A stretch of DNA of 64,000 nucleotides from Natronosalvus amylolyticus (GTDB lineage Archaea > Halobacteriota > Halobacteria > Halobacteriales > Natrialbaceae): the NCBI RefSeq assembly GCF_024298845.1, contig NZ_CP101156.1, positions 2,666,001 to 2,730,000 on the forward strand, given 5' to 3'. The position numbers were made by a program, and so were the translations under genes. Under the pieces are notes generated by a model that was not told the origin of the DNA, ran no database searches, and worked only from the letters and a program-made list of their open reading frames with translations. How positions within the stretch are numbered: the first letter of the stretch is position 1; the number at the start of each line of letters is the position of its first letter. Shown in pieces: positions 53,466 to 61,272 of the stretch.

Positions 53466-53927
53466 CTATTCCGTCTTTTTTGTCGCTGTTTGACTGAAGG
53501 GGTGTTCAGCCTCGATTCGAACCGGAACTCCCTCGTCGAACTCGACGACGAAGCGGTAGCTGTCTGCAGCGAGGTCGTCACCACAGATGTCGTCCTCGTC
53601 CGGTTCCTCTCGTCCAGTTCCGACCTCGAGTGACAGTTCGGCGTGTTCGCGGTCGTACGACGGCGGGCGGTCAGTGAGGTAGCCACAGGAAGACGAGCCA
53701 TACTCACCGACGCCTTCGACCGTGACCATCGCGGCCTCGTCGTCGGTCTCGATTTTCGGGTCGTCACCTACCGACGCCTCGGTCTCGACACCGGTTTCGA
53801 AGTCGGTCGCGACGATTTCGCTCGGACGGACCGTGTCCTCTCCACCCAGCCGATCGACAGAGCCGAGACAGCCAGCGATGCCGGCCACACCTACCAGCCC
53901 ACTGGCGAGCAGTCTTCGCCGCTTCAT
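53466..53927 (-). CDS. Tat-lipoprotein of unknown function
   Basis: A 153-residue predicted surface lipoprotein. The signal MKRRRLLASGLVGVAGIAGC combines a twin-arginine motif with a lipobox ending at Cys20. The mature part is acidic with a Cys pair (SSSCGYLTDRP and EDDICGDDLA) that could form a disulfide. The C-terminus, FVVEFDEGVPVRIEAEHPFS, is strand-rich. No relatives are recognised. It converges with the beta-propeller gene 60 bp away. Confidence 0.75.
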   Translation of the reverse strand: MKRRRLLASGLVGVAGIAGCLGSVDRLGGEDTVRPSEIVATDFETGVETEASVGDDPKIETDDEAAMVTVEGVGEYGSSSCGYLTDRPPSYDREHAELSLEVGTGREEPDEDDICGDDLAADSYRFVVEFDEGVPVRIEAEHPFSQTATKKTE

Positions 53928-54031
53928 GTCCGATACTCTGTACGTTTTTGTAAAAACTTTGTGTGCACTCCGGAGATGTAACCCGTTTTCGCGATTCGTC
54001 TTTCAATCGCTTCGAGTGGTGCGCCTTGCCT

Positions 54032-55060
54032 TCACCGCGGCGTCAACCCCACCGCGTCGGCCAACAACTCGTGTGAGCGCAGGCCGTGTTCGTGCTCTCC
54101 GACGGCGTGTTGGATCATCACTTCGTCGACGCCCACGCGGTCGGCCAGTTGCTCGAGCAGGCCTGAGAGCGTCTCCGGACTCCCCGAAATCGCCCGTGGC
54201 CACGCTTCGTCGTCCAGCCTCTCGGGCGTCGGCTCCGGAACGCCGCCGAGTTCGTCGATGGCCTCCTCCACGGTGGGTCTCGACCCGACCTCGCCACGCT
54301 GGAGTCGCTGGAACGTCGCTTCCGCCACCGCCCGCCTGCGTGCGGCTTTCTGGTCCGTTTCGGCACAGAGCGCATTGACGGCGACCATTCCCTGGGGTTC
54401 CTCGAGGCCGCCGGGGAGTGACGACGCCGTGAACGTTTCGCGGTACCGTTCGAACGAGTGGGTGGCGAACTGCGGCCGGATAAACGCCGCAAAACAGTAG
54501 CGAAGCCCGAGCTTGCCAGCGATTTCGGCGCTCGAGGGGCTCGAGCCGAGCACCCACGGGACTGGCGGGTCGTCGCCCGAGCGGGGAACCTCGAGGTCGG
54601 CGTAGGCGTGGCCCTCTGGATAGGTACCATAGAGGTGGTTCACCACGGCTTCGATCTTCTCGGCGTGGTCGCGGTCGGGGTTCTGGATGTGCCGGGGCGT
54701 CTCGAGGGCACGGTCGGCGGCAGGGGAGCCGTTCGCTCGTCCCAGACCGGCGTCGATGCGGCCGGGTGCGAGGCCGTCGAGTGCGCCGAAGAGTTCGGCG
54801 ACCTTGAACGGACTGTAGTGGTTGAGCAACACGGCCCCGGAACCGAGTCGAATCGTCTCGGTTTCGGCGGCGAGATGGCCGAGCAGGACCTCCGGTGTCG
54901 TTCCCGCGAGTCTGTTTCCCATCCCGTGATGTTCTGCTACCCAGAAACGAGTATAGCCGAGGGCTTCGGCTTGTCGGGCGCTCTCGACGGTGTTCGCGTA
55001 CGCGTCGGTCGCTGTCCCGTTCTCGGGCACCGGTGAGAGGTCGACGGCGGAGAGTTGCAT
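54032..55060 (-). CDS. LLM-class flavin-dependent oxidoreductase
   Basis: A 342-residue luciferase-like monooxygenase, FMN- or F420-dependent by family. The N-terminal block is MQLSAVDLSPVPENGTATDA. The conserved region is AEALGYTRFWVAEHHGMGNR, and further motifs are RLGSGAVLLNHYSPFKVAEL and DGLAPGRIDAGLGRANG. A substrate loop follows (PPVPWVLGSSPSSAEIAGKL). The start at 55060 is typical for the family (MQLSxxDLSPV). An AT-rich region of about 85 bp lies upstream. The substrate is unknown; no partner reductase is adjacent. Confidence 0.9.
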   Translation of the reverse strand: MQLSAVDLSPVPENGTATDAYANTVESARQAEALGYTRFWVAEHHGMGNRLAGTTPEVLLGHLAAETETIRLGSGAVLLNHYSPFKVAELFGALDGLAPGRIDAGLGRANGSPAADRALETPRHIQNPDRDHAEKIEAVVNHLYGTYPEGHAYADLEVPRSGDDPPVPWVLGSSPSSAEIAGKLGLRYCFAAFIRPQFATHSFERYRETFTASSLPGGLEEPQGMVAVNALCAETDQKAARRRAVAEATFQRLQRGEVGSRPTVEEAIDELGGVPEPTPERLDDEAWPRAISGSPETLSGLLEQLADRVGVDEVMIQHAVGEHEHGLRSHELLADAVGLTPR

Positions 55061-55374
55061 ACTGGCGTTCGGGTAGACGGGGAAATAACGGTTGGCCTCG
55101 AGGCCGTGCCATCGGGTTTCTCGCCTCGAGATAGATTGATATTGAAACAAAACTAAATCGCTATAACCATACTACTTGATTGTATATTACTAATAAGTTG
55201 GTAGTTTCACAAAAGTATAGTGGCTGGCGCCGTCCCTCGAGTGTGGCCCGAGTCCGACCCTCTCCACCCGGAGTGATAACTGCGGTCGAGTCTGGTCTCG
55301 AGCGGTCCCGATTCGGACGTGTCTGACGGGCGTCTGACGGGGAGTTATCTATCGTGGCTTCCATTCGCCCGATT
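55061..55374. other. 314-bp intergenic region with AT-rich core
   Basis: Divergent region between the LLM gene and the lipoprotein gene. About 55135-55225 is unusually AT-rich with several TATA-like strings; it is probably promoter DNA. A TTATCTATC element about 25-31 nt before 55375 can serve the lipoprotein gene. No ORF or RNA recognised. Confidence 0.55.
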
Positions 55375-55863
55375 ATGACGGATATCACGCGCCGACAGGC
55401 CCTCGCGGCAACGGGGCTGACTGGTGCAGTGGCACTGGCGGGGTGTGCTGGGGCGACCGACGACGATGGTGGTTCGTCGGAATCGAATCCCGAGGGGACG
55501 ATTCTCGGCGAGATCACGGTCGAAAACCTCGCGGATACGGACCACACGGTGGACGTGCTCGTCGAGTTCGACGGCGAAATCGAACACTGGTCGACCCACG
55601 AGTTCGACGAGACGAGCGAAGGCGTCACTCTCGAGGGTGACTGGCCAGACGACCACGGTTCGTTCCGCGTGACCGCACGCCTCGACGAAGGCGAGTTCAC
55701 GAACGTGACGCCGGGTGGATTGAGCAACCCCTCGTGTGTGAACCTCTTTATTCTCGTTCAGCGGGAAGGGTCGATTCGAATCGCCGGCGTCACCGACGGT
55801 GGCCCATGTGGCTCGGGTGATGCCGCTCTCGAGGATGCTGAAGACGCTGATACGAACGACTGA
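55375..55863 (+). CDS. Tat-lipoprotein of unknown function
   Basis: A 162-residue predicted exported lipoprotein. The signal is MTDITRRQALAATGLTGAVA followed by LAGCAGA with the lipobox Cys at about 26. An acidic Ser/Gly linker follows, then a beta-rich domain: GTILGEITVENLADTDHTVD, VLVEFDGEIEHWSTHEF and SFRVTARLDEGEFTNVTPG. Two Cys residues (PSCVNLF and GGPCGSG) may pair. The mature domain looks like an Ig-like or beta-sandwich fold. Role unknown. Confidence 0.8.
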   Translation: MTDITRRQALAATGLTGAVALAGCAGATDDDGGSSESNPEGTILGEITVENLADTDHTVDVLVEFDGEIEHWSTHEFDETSEGVTLEGDWPDDHGSFRVTARLDEGEFTNVTPGGLSNPSCVNLFILVQREGSIRIAGVTDGGPCGSGDAALEDAEDADTND

Positions 55864-56065
55864 CCTCACTCGAGCGATTTCCGTTCGCCGGTTGGTGGCA
55901 GGCTGGGCCGTCGAACGGTTGAAAGCCATTTCTCGCCTGTTCGTCGAATGGCCGGTGTGACACGTTTGACAGCGTGAGCCGGTGGTCTCGAAGCCGTCCA
56001 GTGGGTTATCGACTCCTCGAGTACGAACGAAAACGGGTTGTACCCGGGGGACGCTTGCATCGAAT

Positions 56066-56941
56066 ATGACCACCATCGTGAGCGCTTCGGCATCCCAGGC
56101 ACTGGCCGGTGCGCTCGCTCGTGAACTCGAGGCACCGCTCGCTGGCGTCGACTACGACCGGTTTCCGGATGGCGAACTGTTCGTCTCGCTCACCGATCCG
56201 GAGGTCGTTCGCGACGAACGGGTTGTTCTCGTCGGTTCGACAGCCTCGAGCGATGCCCATATCGAACTGTTGTTGCTCCAGGACGCCCTTCGCGAGGCCG
56301 GTGCCGAGCACGTCGTAACCGTCATCCCGTACATGGGATACGGCCGTCAGGACAAGGCTTTCGAGGCGGGCCAGCCGGTTTCCGCTCGAGCGGTTGCCCG
56401 GGCGATTTCGACGGGGACCGACGACGTCGTGGTCGTCAATCCCCACGAGGACGCAGTCTGTGACTTTTTCGAGCCACGGGCGACGCCGGTCGATGCTGCC
56501 GGCGTCCTCGCGGGGGCGTTGCCGGCCGACCTCACCGACCCGGTCTTTCTCTCGCCGGATTCGGGAGCCATCGAACTCGCCGAGACGGTCCGAAGCGCCT
56601 ACGGCGACGGTGAAACCGACTACTTCCAGAAGATTCGACGGTCGGGGACTGACGTCGAGATTACGCCGAGTGACGTCGAAGTGGCCGGCCGGGACGTCGT
56701 CGTCACCGACGACATTATCGCCACCGGTGGGACGATGAGCGAGGCGGTTTCGGTCTTGCACGAACGGGAGGTCGGCCGCGTTTTCGTCACCTGTGTCCAT
56801 CCGCTGTTGGTTCGGAGCGCGCATAGTCGACTCTCGCGTGCTGGCGTCGAAGCCATCTACGGGACGGACACGCTCGAGCGCCCCGTGAGCCGGGTTTCGG
56901 TCGCACCCGCCCTCGCGGACGTGCTTGGAACTGGTCAGTGA
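56066..56941 (+). CDS. prs: Ribose-phosphate pyrophosphokinase
   Basis: A 291-residue enzyme that makes PRPP from ribose 5-phosphate and ATP, feeding purine, histidine and other pathways. Motifs: DYDRFPDGELFVSL, VVTVIPYMGYGRQDKAFEAG (the ATP-binding flexible loop) and VVVTDDIIATGGTMSEAVSV (PRPP/R5P-binding loop). The N-terminal ATG at 56066 gives MTTIVSASASQALAGALARE as expected; the longer frame (from 55982) does not. Its stop codon is the start of a 29-bp unit duplicated downstream. Confidence 0.95.
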   Translation: MTTIVSASASQALAGALARELEAPLAGVDYDRFPDGELFVSLTDPEVVRDERVVLVGSTASSDAHIELLLLQDALREAGAEHVVTVIPYMGYGRQDKAFEAGQPVSARAVARAISTGTDDVVVVNPHEDAVCDFFEPRATPVDAAGVLAGALPADLTDPVFLSPDSGAIELAETVRSAYGDGETDYFQKIRRSGTDVEITPSDVEVAGRDVVVTDDIIATGGTMSEAVSVLHEREVGRVFVTCVHPLLVRSAHSRLSRAGVEAIYGTDTLERPVSRVSVAPALADVLGTGQ

Positions 56942-57008
56942 CTCGAGGATGAATCTGCGCTCGAGGCCGAAACTCACCGGTGACTCGAGGATGAATCTGC
57001 GCTCGAGG
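56938..57008. repeat. Duplicated 29-bp unit spanning the prs stop codon
   Basis: GTGACTCGAGGATGAATCTG followed by CGCTCGAGG occurs at 56938-56966 and, unchanged, at 56980-57008 (period 42). The TGA of prs (56939-56941) is in the first copy. Confidence 0.92.
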
Positions 57009-57150
57009 GCCATGCCCCTTCGACCGCTTTCGTTCACCTTGATTGATAGGTTAACACAACAGTCGACACGCCCGAGAACCATCGATACTCTCTATAGCGA
57101 CCCGGCCAAAGGCGATGACGTACCCCGAGCCACGCAACTGCACCCCCCAG

Positions 57151-57696
57151 ATGCACGGACTCATCTTCCAGACGTGCAAAACGTACGTCATCGAGCGGAC
57201 TGACGAAGCGAGTTGGGCGAAAGTGCTCGAGCACGCGGGCATCGAGCCTCGTCTGTACCTGCCGGTCTCGCACTATCCCGAGGACGAACTGGTCGCTATC
57301 CTCGAGTCCGTCGCGGCCCTTTCCGGACACGACCGTATGGCGGTCGAACGCGATTTCGGACGAACGCTCGCACCCGAACTCTTACAGACGTTTCGAGCCC
57401 ACTGGCGCGACGATTGGGAACTGGTCCATCTCCTCGAGAATCTCGAGGGAATCGCCGAAGAACTGCGGACGAAGACCGCCGAGAACGACCCGCCACTGGT
57501 GACGTGCACGAGGACTGACACCGGATTACAGGTGACCTACCGCTCACACCGCGACCATCCGGCCCTCGCTCACGGCGTTCTCGAGGGTGTTGCGGCCGTG
57601 TTCGACGATGACCGGCGCGTCCGCCGACTCGAGACGACTCGTGACGCTGGCGAGACGCGATGTGTGTTCGTTCTCGAAGAGTCGACTGAGTCCTGA
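57151..57696 (+). CDS. Heme-NO-binding (H-NOX)-like protein lacking the proximal His
   Basis: A 181-residue stand-alone H-NOX-fold protein. The N-terminus MHGLIFQTCKTYVIERTDEA, the core FGRTLAPELLQTFRAHW and the C-terminal strands are typical. The propionate-binding YxSxR motif is intact (VTYRSHRD; Y130, S132, R134). In family members the proximal heme ligand is a His about residue 102-105; here the aligned segment reads LLENLEGIAEELR and has Ala102. Heme binding is thus doubtful. ATG 57151 (family-like start) is chosen over 57115, which would add twelve residues. The downstream neighbour is mscS, about 190 bp away. Confidence 0.8.
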   Translation: MHGLIFQTCKTYVIERTDEASWAKVLEHAGIEPRLYLPVSHYPEDELVAILESVAALSGHDRMAVERDFGRTLAPELLQTFRAHWRDDWELVHLLENLEGIAEELRTKTAENDPPLVTCTRTDTGLQVTYRSHRDHPALAHGVLEGVAAVFDDDRRVRRLETTRDAGETRCVFVLEESTES

Positions 57697-57704
57697 TTGG
57701 GCCC

Positions 57705-57787
57705 CTAGTAGCCAGTGACAGTCAGTGCACACGTATCGCAAGACGGCATCGTGATTGGTGTGTACATCGTTTCAATGGCTACTCTAG
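57705..57787. repeat. Palindromic MITE-like element, copy 1
   Basis: Begins CTAGTAGCCAGTGAC and ends CAATGGCTACTCTAG, imperfect inverted ends. Inside is a second inverted pair, GTGCACAC and GTGTGTAC, that could close a stem. About 80 percent identical to 59956-60033, same orientation (by eye). No coding content. It lies between the H-NOX-like gene and mscS. Confidence 0.75.
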
Positions 57788-57848
57788 TCACGCTCACGTA
57801 CTGGTGGGTGTCACGTTCAGCAATTCGTGAACGAACCAGAGCTGAAGA

Positions 57849-57857
57849 GTTATAATC
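57849..57857 (+). promoter_or_regulatory. TATA-like box of mscS
   Basis: GTTATAATC about 33-41 nt before the ATG at 57890. It supports that start over an in-frame ATG at 57827. Confidence 0.5.
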
Positions 57858-57889
57858 ACCCGTTGATTACGGCTAATCCGTGTTTACCG

Positions 57890-59236
57890 ATGAGCGTTGA
57901 GACACTCCTGGCGACGCTAGCTACCCTCACGGCCGTCGCTACCCTCGAAGGAGTCGCTTTCCTCGTCAACAGTCTCTCGCTCACTTCCTTCACCCCACTC
58001 GAGACTATCGCGTTTCTCGAGGGGCTGTTCGGCGCCGAAAGTGGCATGATTCGCTCGAGCATCGATGACCTGCTCGAGGTCATGGAGACCGACCGCTTGC
58101 TCTGGGTGCCGTTGATTCTCGCCGGCGCGTTCGTCCTCGCTCGGGCCGTAACCTGGTGGAGTCAGCGACAGGTCGCGGCGTCCGAACGGCTCGAGACGAG
58201 TTCGTTCTCCCGGGCCGTCATGGCCGAAATTTATGCCCCGTTGTCGCTCTCGATCGGGCTCGCCGGTATCTACGTTAGCGTCGAACTGGTCCAGTTGAGC
58301 GAGGCCTATCCCGTCGTCTCGAAGATCCTCGCGACGGTTTTCGTGCTGGTGTGGGCCCGGGCTGCCGTCCGAATCGGGGCTCGCTGGATCGAGTACCTCA
58401 ACCAGACCGGTGTCGAGTACGAGTTCGCGCCGATGTTCAAAAACCTCTGGACTATCGGCGTCGTCGTCGGCAGCCTCCTCGTGTTGCTCTCGATCTGGGA
58501 ACTCGAGTTGACGCCGTTTCTGGCCTCGGCGGGCGTCCTCGGGATCATCATCGGCTTTGCGGCACAGGACGCAATCAGCAACTTGATCGGCGGGGTCGCA
58601 TTGTACTTCGACAACACCTACAAAATCGGGGACGTCATCCACGTCGACGGCGATATGCGCGGGACGGTGACGGACGTGGGGATTCGGTCGACGACCGTGC
58701 TCACGCCGGACAACGTGCTGGTGACGGTCCCCAACTCGGTGTTGAACTCGACCCAGGTCGTCAACGAGACCTCGCCACAGCGTCATATCCGCCTCCGGAT
58801 TCCGCTCTCGGCCGCCTACGGCTCCGATTACGCCGAGGTCGAACGACTCGTGCTCGAGGCCTGTGAAGACGCACCCCTGATTCGGGAAAAACCGCGTCCT
58901 CGAGTGTTGTTCGACCAGTTCGGCGACTCTGCGCTGCTGTTCGAACTTCAGGCGTTTATCTCTCACCCGTTGACGAAAAAGCGGGCCATCGACCAGGTCA
59001 ACCGCCGGGTGTACGACGCGTTCGACGAGGCCGGGATCAAAATCCCGTTCCCACAGCGCGAACTCTCGTATCTGGACGACCAGGACGACGCCGAACATCA
59101 CTTCGACGAACGGACCGGCCTGGAGGCTGATTCGGAGCCGGTGGGGCCCGACTCGCTCGAGCAAGCGACCACGGAGTCTGATTCCCTCGAGCGGGATGTG
59201 TCCGAGCGGGACTCGAGCAGTGACGGGGATCGGTGA
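57890..59236 (+). CDS. mscS: MscS-family mechanosensitive channel
   Basis: About 448 residues. Several N-terminal membrane helices (VPLILAGAFVLARAVTWW, VVSKILATVFVLVWARAAVR, GVVVGSLLVLLSIWELEL) precede the pore helix, ASAGVLGIIIGFAAQDAISN LIGG, typical of the MscS TM3. The cytoplasmic beta and alpha/beta domains follow: YKIGDVIHVDGDMRGTVTDV, GIRSTTVLTPDNVLVTVPNS, LFDQFGDSALLFELQAFISH. The last 60 residues are a hydrophilic, Glu/Ser-rich tail. The channel relieves hypo-osmotic stress. I take ATG 57890 rather than 57827. Confidence 0.93.
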   Translation: MSVETLLATLATLTAVATLEGVAFLVNSLSLTSFTPLETIAFLEGLFGAESGMIRSSIDDLLEVMETDRLLWVPLILAGAFVLARAVTWWSQRQVAASERLETSSFSRAVMAEIYAPLSLSIGLAGIYVSVELVQLSEAYPVVSKILATVFVLVWARAAVRIGARWIEYLNQTGVEYEFAPMFKNLWTIGVVVGSLLVLLSIWELELTPFLASAGVLGIIIGFAAQDAISNLIGGVALYFDNTYKIGDVIHVDGDMRGTVTDVGIRSTTVLTPDNVLVTVPNSVLNSTQVVNETSPQRHIRLRIPLSAAYGSDYAEVERLVLEACEDAPLIREKPRPRVLFDQFGDSALLFELQAFISHPLTKKRAIDQVNRRVYDAFDEAGIKIPFPQRELSYLDDQDDAEHHFDERTGLEADSEPVGPDSLEQATTESDSLERDVSERDSSSDGDR

Positions 59237-59375
59237 CTCCCGTCTGGGTGGATAACTACAACAATATTTTACGAATTTCCCTCTGTAATATCGACTCGAG
59301 TCGCTCGAGACCGACAGGTATCCTTCGTAATGAATCGGAGATATGCACTGGCGTTCAGCGCTACGGCCTGCTTTC

Positions 59376-59822
59376 TCAGGGCTCGAGTCGGAACCGGACT
59401 GTCTTCGCGCCGTCGAATCGCGGGCCGAAGCCCTTCTCGCCGAAGCCGAGTGACGCGGCGGCGTCCTCGACGGCCTGGTGCCCGATCGGCACGAGCACTT
59501 CGACGGCCATGTTCTCACACTCGGCGAATCTGACGGGTTCGGCGAGCAGGCGCTCACAGGCCTCCTGTGTGCCATCGATCTGTGTCACGTGCACCGTCTC
59601 GCCCTGAGCGTCGAAGCTAACGAACCCCAGCAGGTCTTCGGGATTGGACTCGCCGTACTGTGAGTGCTCCGAACTCGAGACGTCCGCGTTGGGGTCGTGC
59701 GTCCCGTCCTCGGCAACCCTGACCGTTCGGTCGTGGACGAGATTTCGCATCACGTCCGTCGGCGAGTCCGCAATCGACGCAAGTGCGTCGGCGTCGGCCT
59801 CGAGTGCGTCCCGTACGTTCAT
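59376..59822 (-). CDS. GNAT-like N-acetyltransferase, haloarchaeal type
   Basis: A 148-residue acidic protein. MNVRDALEADADALASIADS resembles the beta1-alpha1 start of GNAT folds, then VMRNLVHDRTVRVAEDG, an acidic insertion (SSSEHSQYGESNPEDLLG), LGFVSFDAQGETVHVTQIDG, and the C-terminal AVEDAAASLGFGEKGFGPRF. The acetyl-CoA-binding motif (Q/R-x-x-G-x-G/A) is not obvious, so activity is uncertain and a degraded or specialised GNAT is possible. It lies between mscS and the second palindromic element. Confidence 0.65.
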   Translation of the reverse strand: MNVRDALEADADALASIADSPTDVMRNLVHDRTVRVAEDGTHDPNADVSSSEHSQYGESNPEDLLGFVSFDAQGETVHVTQIDGTQEACERLLAEPVRFAECENMAVEVLVPIGHQAVEDAAASLGFGEKGFGPRFDGAKTVRFRLEP

Positions 59823-59955
59823 TAGTGAGAGGTAATGACACGCACGAACATAAATCCGACCGACGACTCCCGCTCGACAGTACTCTCTCAGGTGTCGACA
59901 GAGAGCGAGGCCGTAACCGCTATCGGTTCGATCCCCACGGAGTGTAGTGGGTTTC

Positions 59956-60033
59956 GTAGCCAGTGAACGTCAGTGCACACCCTATTGGAAGACGCCATCG
60001 CGATAGGTGTGTACATCGTTTCACTGGCCACTA
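59956..60033. repeat. Palindromic MITE-like element, copy 2
   Basis: Starts GTAGCCAGTGAACGTCAGTG and ends TTTCACTGGCCACT. Inside, GTGCACACCCTAT and ATAGGTGTGTAC are nearly perfect inverted copies around about 15 nt. Same orientation as the copy at 57705-57787. It lies 46 bp before the KaiC-like gene and could influence its transcription. Confidence 0.78.
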
Positions 60034-60078
60034 TAGCTGGGCAACACGTTCATGTGGGTTGCCCACACCTGTCACTGT

Positions 60079-61176
60079 ATGACGCCTGACACCGAGACAG
60101 AACGCCCTCGCTGTGGGTTCTGTCGCCAGCCCTGTCCGCTCGAGCGCGTCGACGACGTCGAGTGTGTCGAAGCCGCAGCCGAAGGCGAGACGGACGGCGA
60201 CCCGTTCTGTTCGAAAGCGTGTCGCACGGCATACGAGGAGGCGGGGGAGGGAATAGCTGAGGCCAACGGGCACCGCAAACTCACGCCGGGTGTGGCCGGG
60301 CTGGACGCGTCCCTCCCGCAGGGATTTCCGCGAAACTCCTTCGTCTTGCTCGTCGGCAATTCGGGAACGCGCGAGGAAGCGATTCAGGCCGAACTGGTCT
60401 GGCGCGCGCTCCAGCGGGGTGAACCGGCGGTGCTCGTCGCGTTCACCGAGCCACCGACGTCGCTGATCACGAACTTCCTCGCGATGGAGTGGAACGTTCT
60501 GCCGTATCTCGAGAGGGGTCAGTTACGGATCGTCGACTGTTTCACCTCGCGGATGGACAACCCCGAGCGCCTCTACGACCGGATGACGGCGTGGAACACC
60601 CATCTACGACAGATCGTCGAACCGCGGACGACCACCGTCCGGGACCCGAGCGACGGGAACGCCGTCCAGAACGCCCTGGACAACTGTCTCGAGGCCATCG
60701 AGATGGTCGAGACCGGCCTCGTGGTCGTCGACTCTATCGCGGAGTTCGGCTCGCTCGTCCAGCCCGTACAGGCCTACGACTTCGTCAAGGACGTGCGAGC
60801 GGAGGTGTGCAAAGGCCGGTACGTGCCGATCATCGCGGGTGCGACGGTCGCCGGGGAGCGCGATACGTTCCCGCGGGACCTCGATTACGTCGTCGACGGG
60901 GTCGTCGACCTGGCCCTCGACGGATCGGTGCTCGAGGACACGCTCTTTCGTCGGCTTCGTGTTCGCAAACTGCGGGGCGTGCTCGCCATTTCGGAGTGGC
61001 ACACCTACGAATACACGAGTGGGCTCGGGATGGTCACGTTCGATCCGCGGGCGGAACTCGAGGCCAGCGCCGCCGAAGCGGACTCGGCTCCGGACGATGG
61101 TGTCTCTGGATCGGCAACGGGCGAGGATGTCCCCGGTCCAGGGGCCCATAAAGTCGATGACGGCGGGAATGGGTAA
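60079..61176 (+). CDS. KaiC/RecA-like protein with zinc-finger N-terminus and degenerate P-loop
   Basis: A 365-residue protein. Residues about 10-52 form a Cys-rich FCS-like finger (RCGFCRQPCPLERVDDVECV, then DPFCSKACRTAYEEA). A KaiC/RAD55-type core follows, but Walker A, expected GxxGxGKT, reads LLVGNSGTREEAIQAE (Glu99 and Glu100 replace Lys-Thr). The Walker B-like strand GLVVVDSIAEFGSLV and the rest of the core (VPIIAGATVAGERDTFPRDL, DGVVDLALDGSVLEDTLFRR) are kept. A Ser/Ala/Asp-rich tail of about 40 residues ends the protein. It may bind nucleotide weakly or act as a regulator. ATG 60079 gives the finger at the N-terminus. Confidence 0.82.
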   Translation: MTPDTETERPRCGFCRQPCPLERVDDVECVEAAAEGETDGDPFCSKACRTAYEEAGEGIAEANGHRKLTPGVAGLDASLPQGFPRNSFVLLVGNSGTREEAIQAELVWRALQRGEPAVLVAFTEPPTSLITNFLAMEWNVLPYLERGQLRIVDCFTSRMDNPERLYDRMTAWNTHLRQIVEPRTTTVRDPSDGNAVQNALDNCLEAIEMVETGLVVVDSIAEFGSLVQPVQAYDFVKDVRAEVCKGRYVPIIAGATVAGERDTFPRDLDYVVDGVVDLALDGSVLEDTLFRRLRVRKLRGVLAISEWHTYEYTSGLGMVTFDPRAELEASAAEADSAPDDGVSGSATGEDVPGPGAHKVDDGGNG

Positions 61177-61272
61177 TAATCCGATGGAGGGACACAGTTA
61201 TTTGCCCGCTCTGGTAACGGAGTGGCACATGAGAAACGCCATTTACAGCCACGAACTCTCACCGGTGATTCG

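Noticed and set aside
57917-59575. 552-codon minus-strand frame antisense to mscS
   Set aside because: Shadow of MscS; composition Arg/Asp/Gly-rich with no motif.
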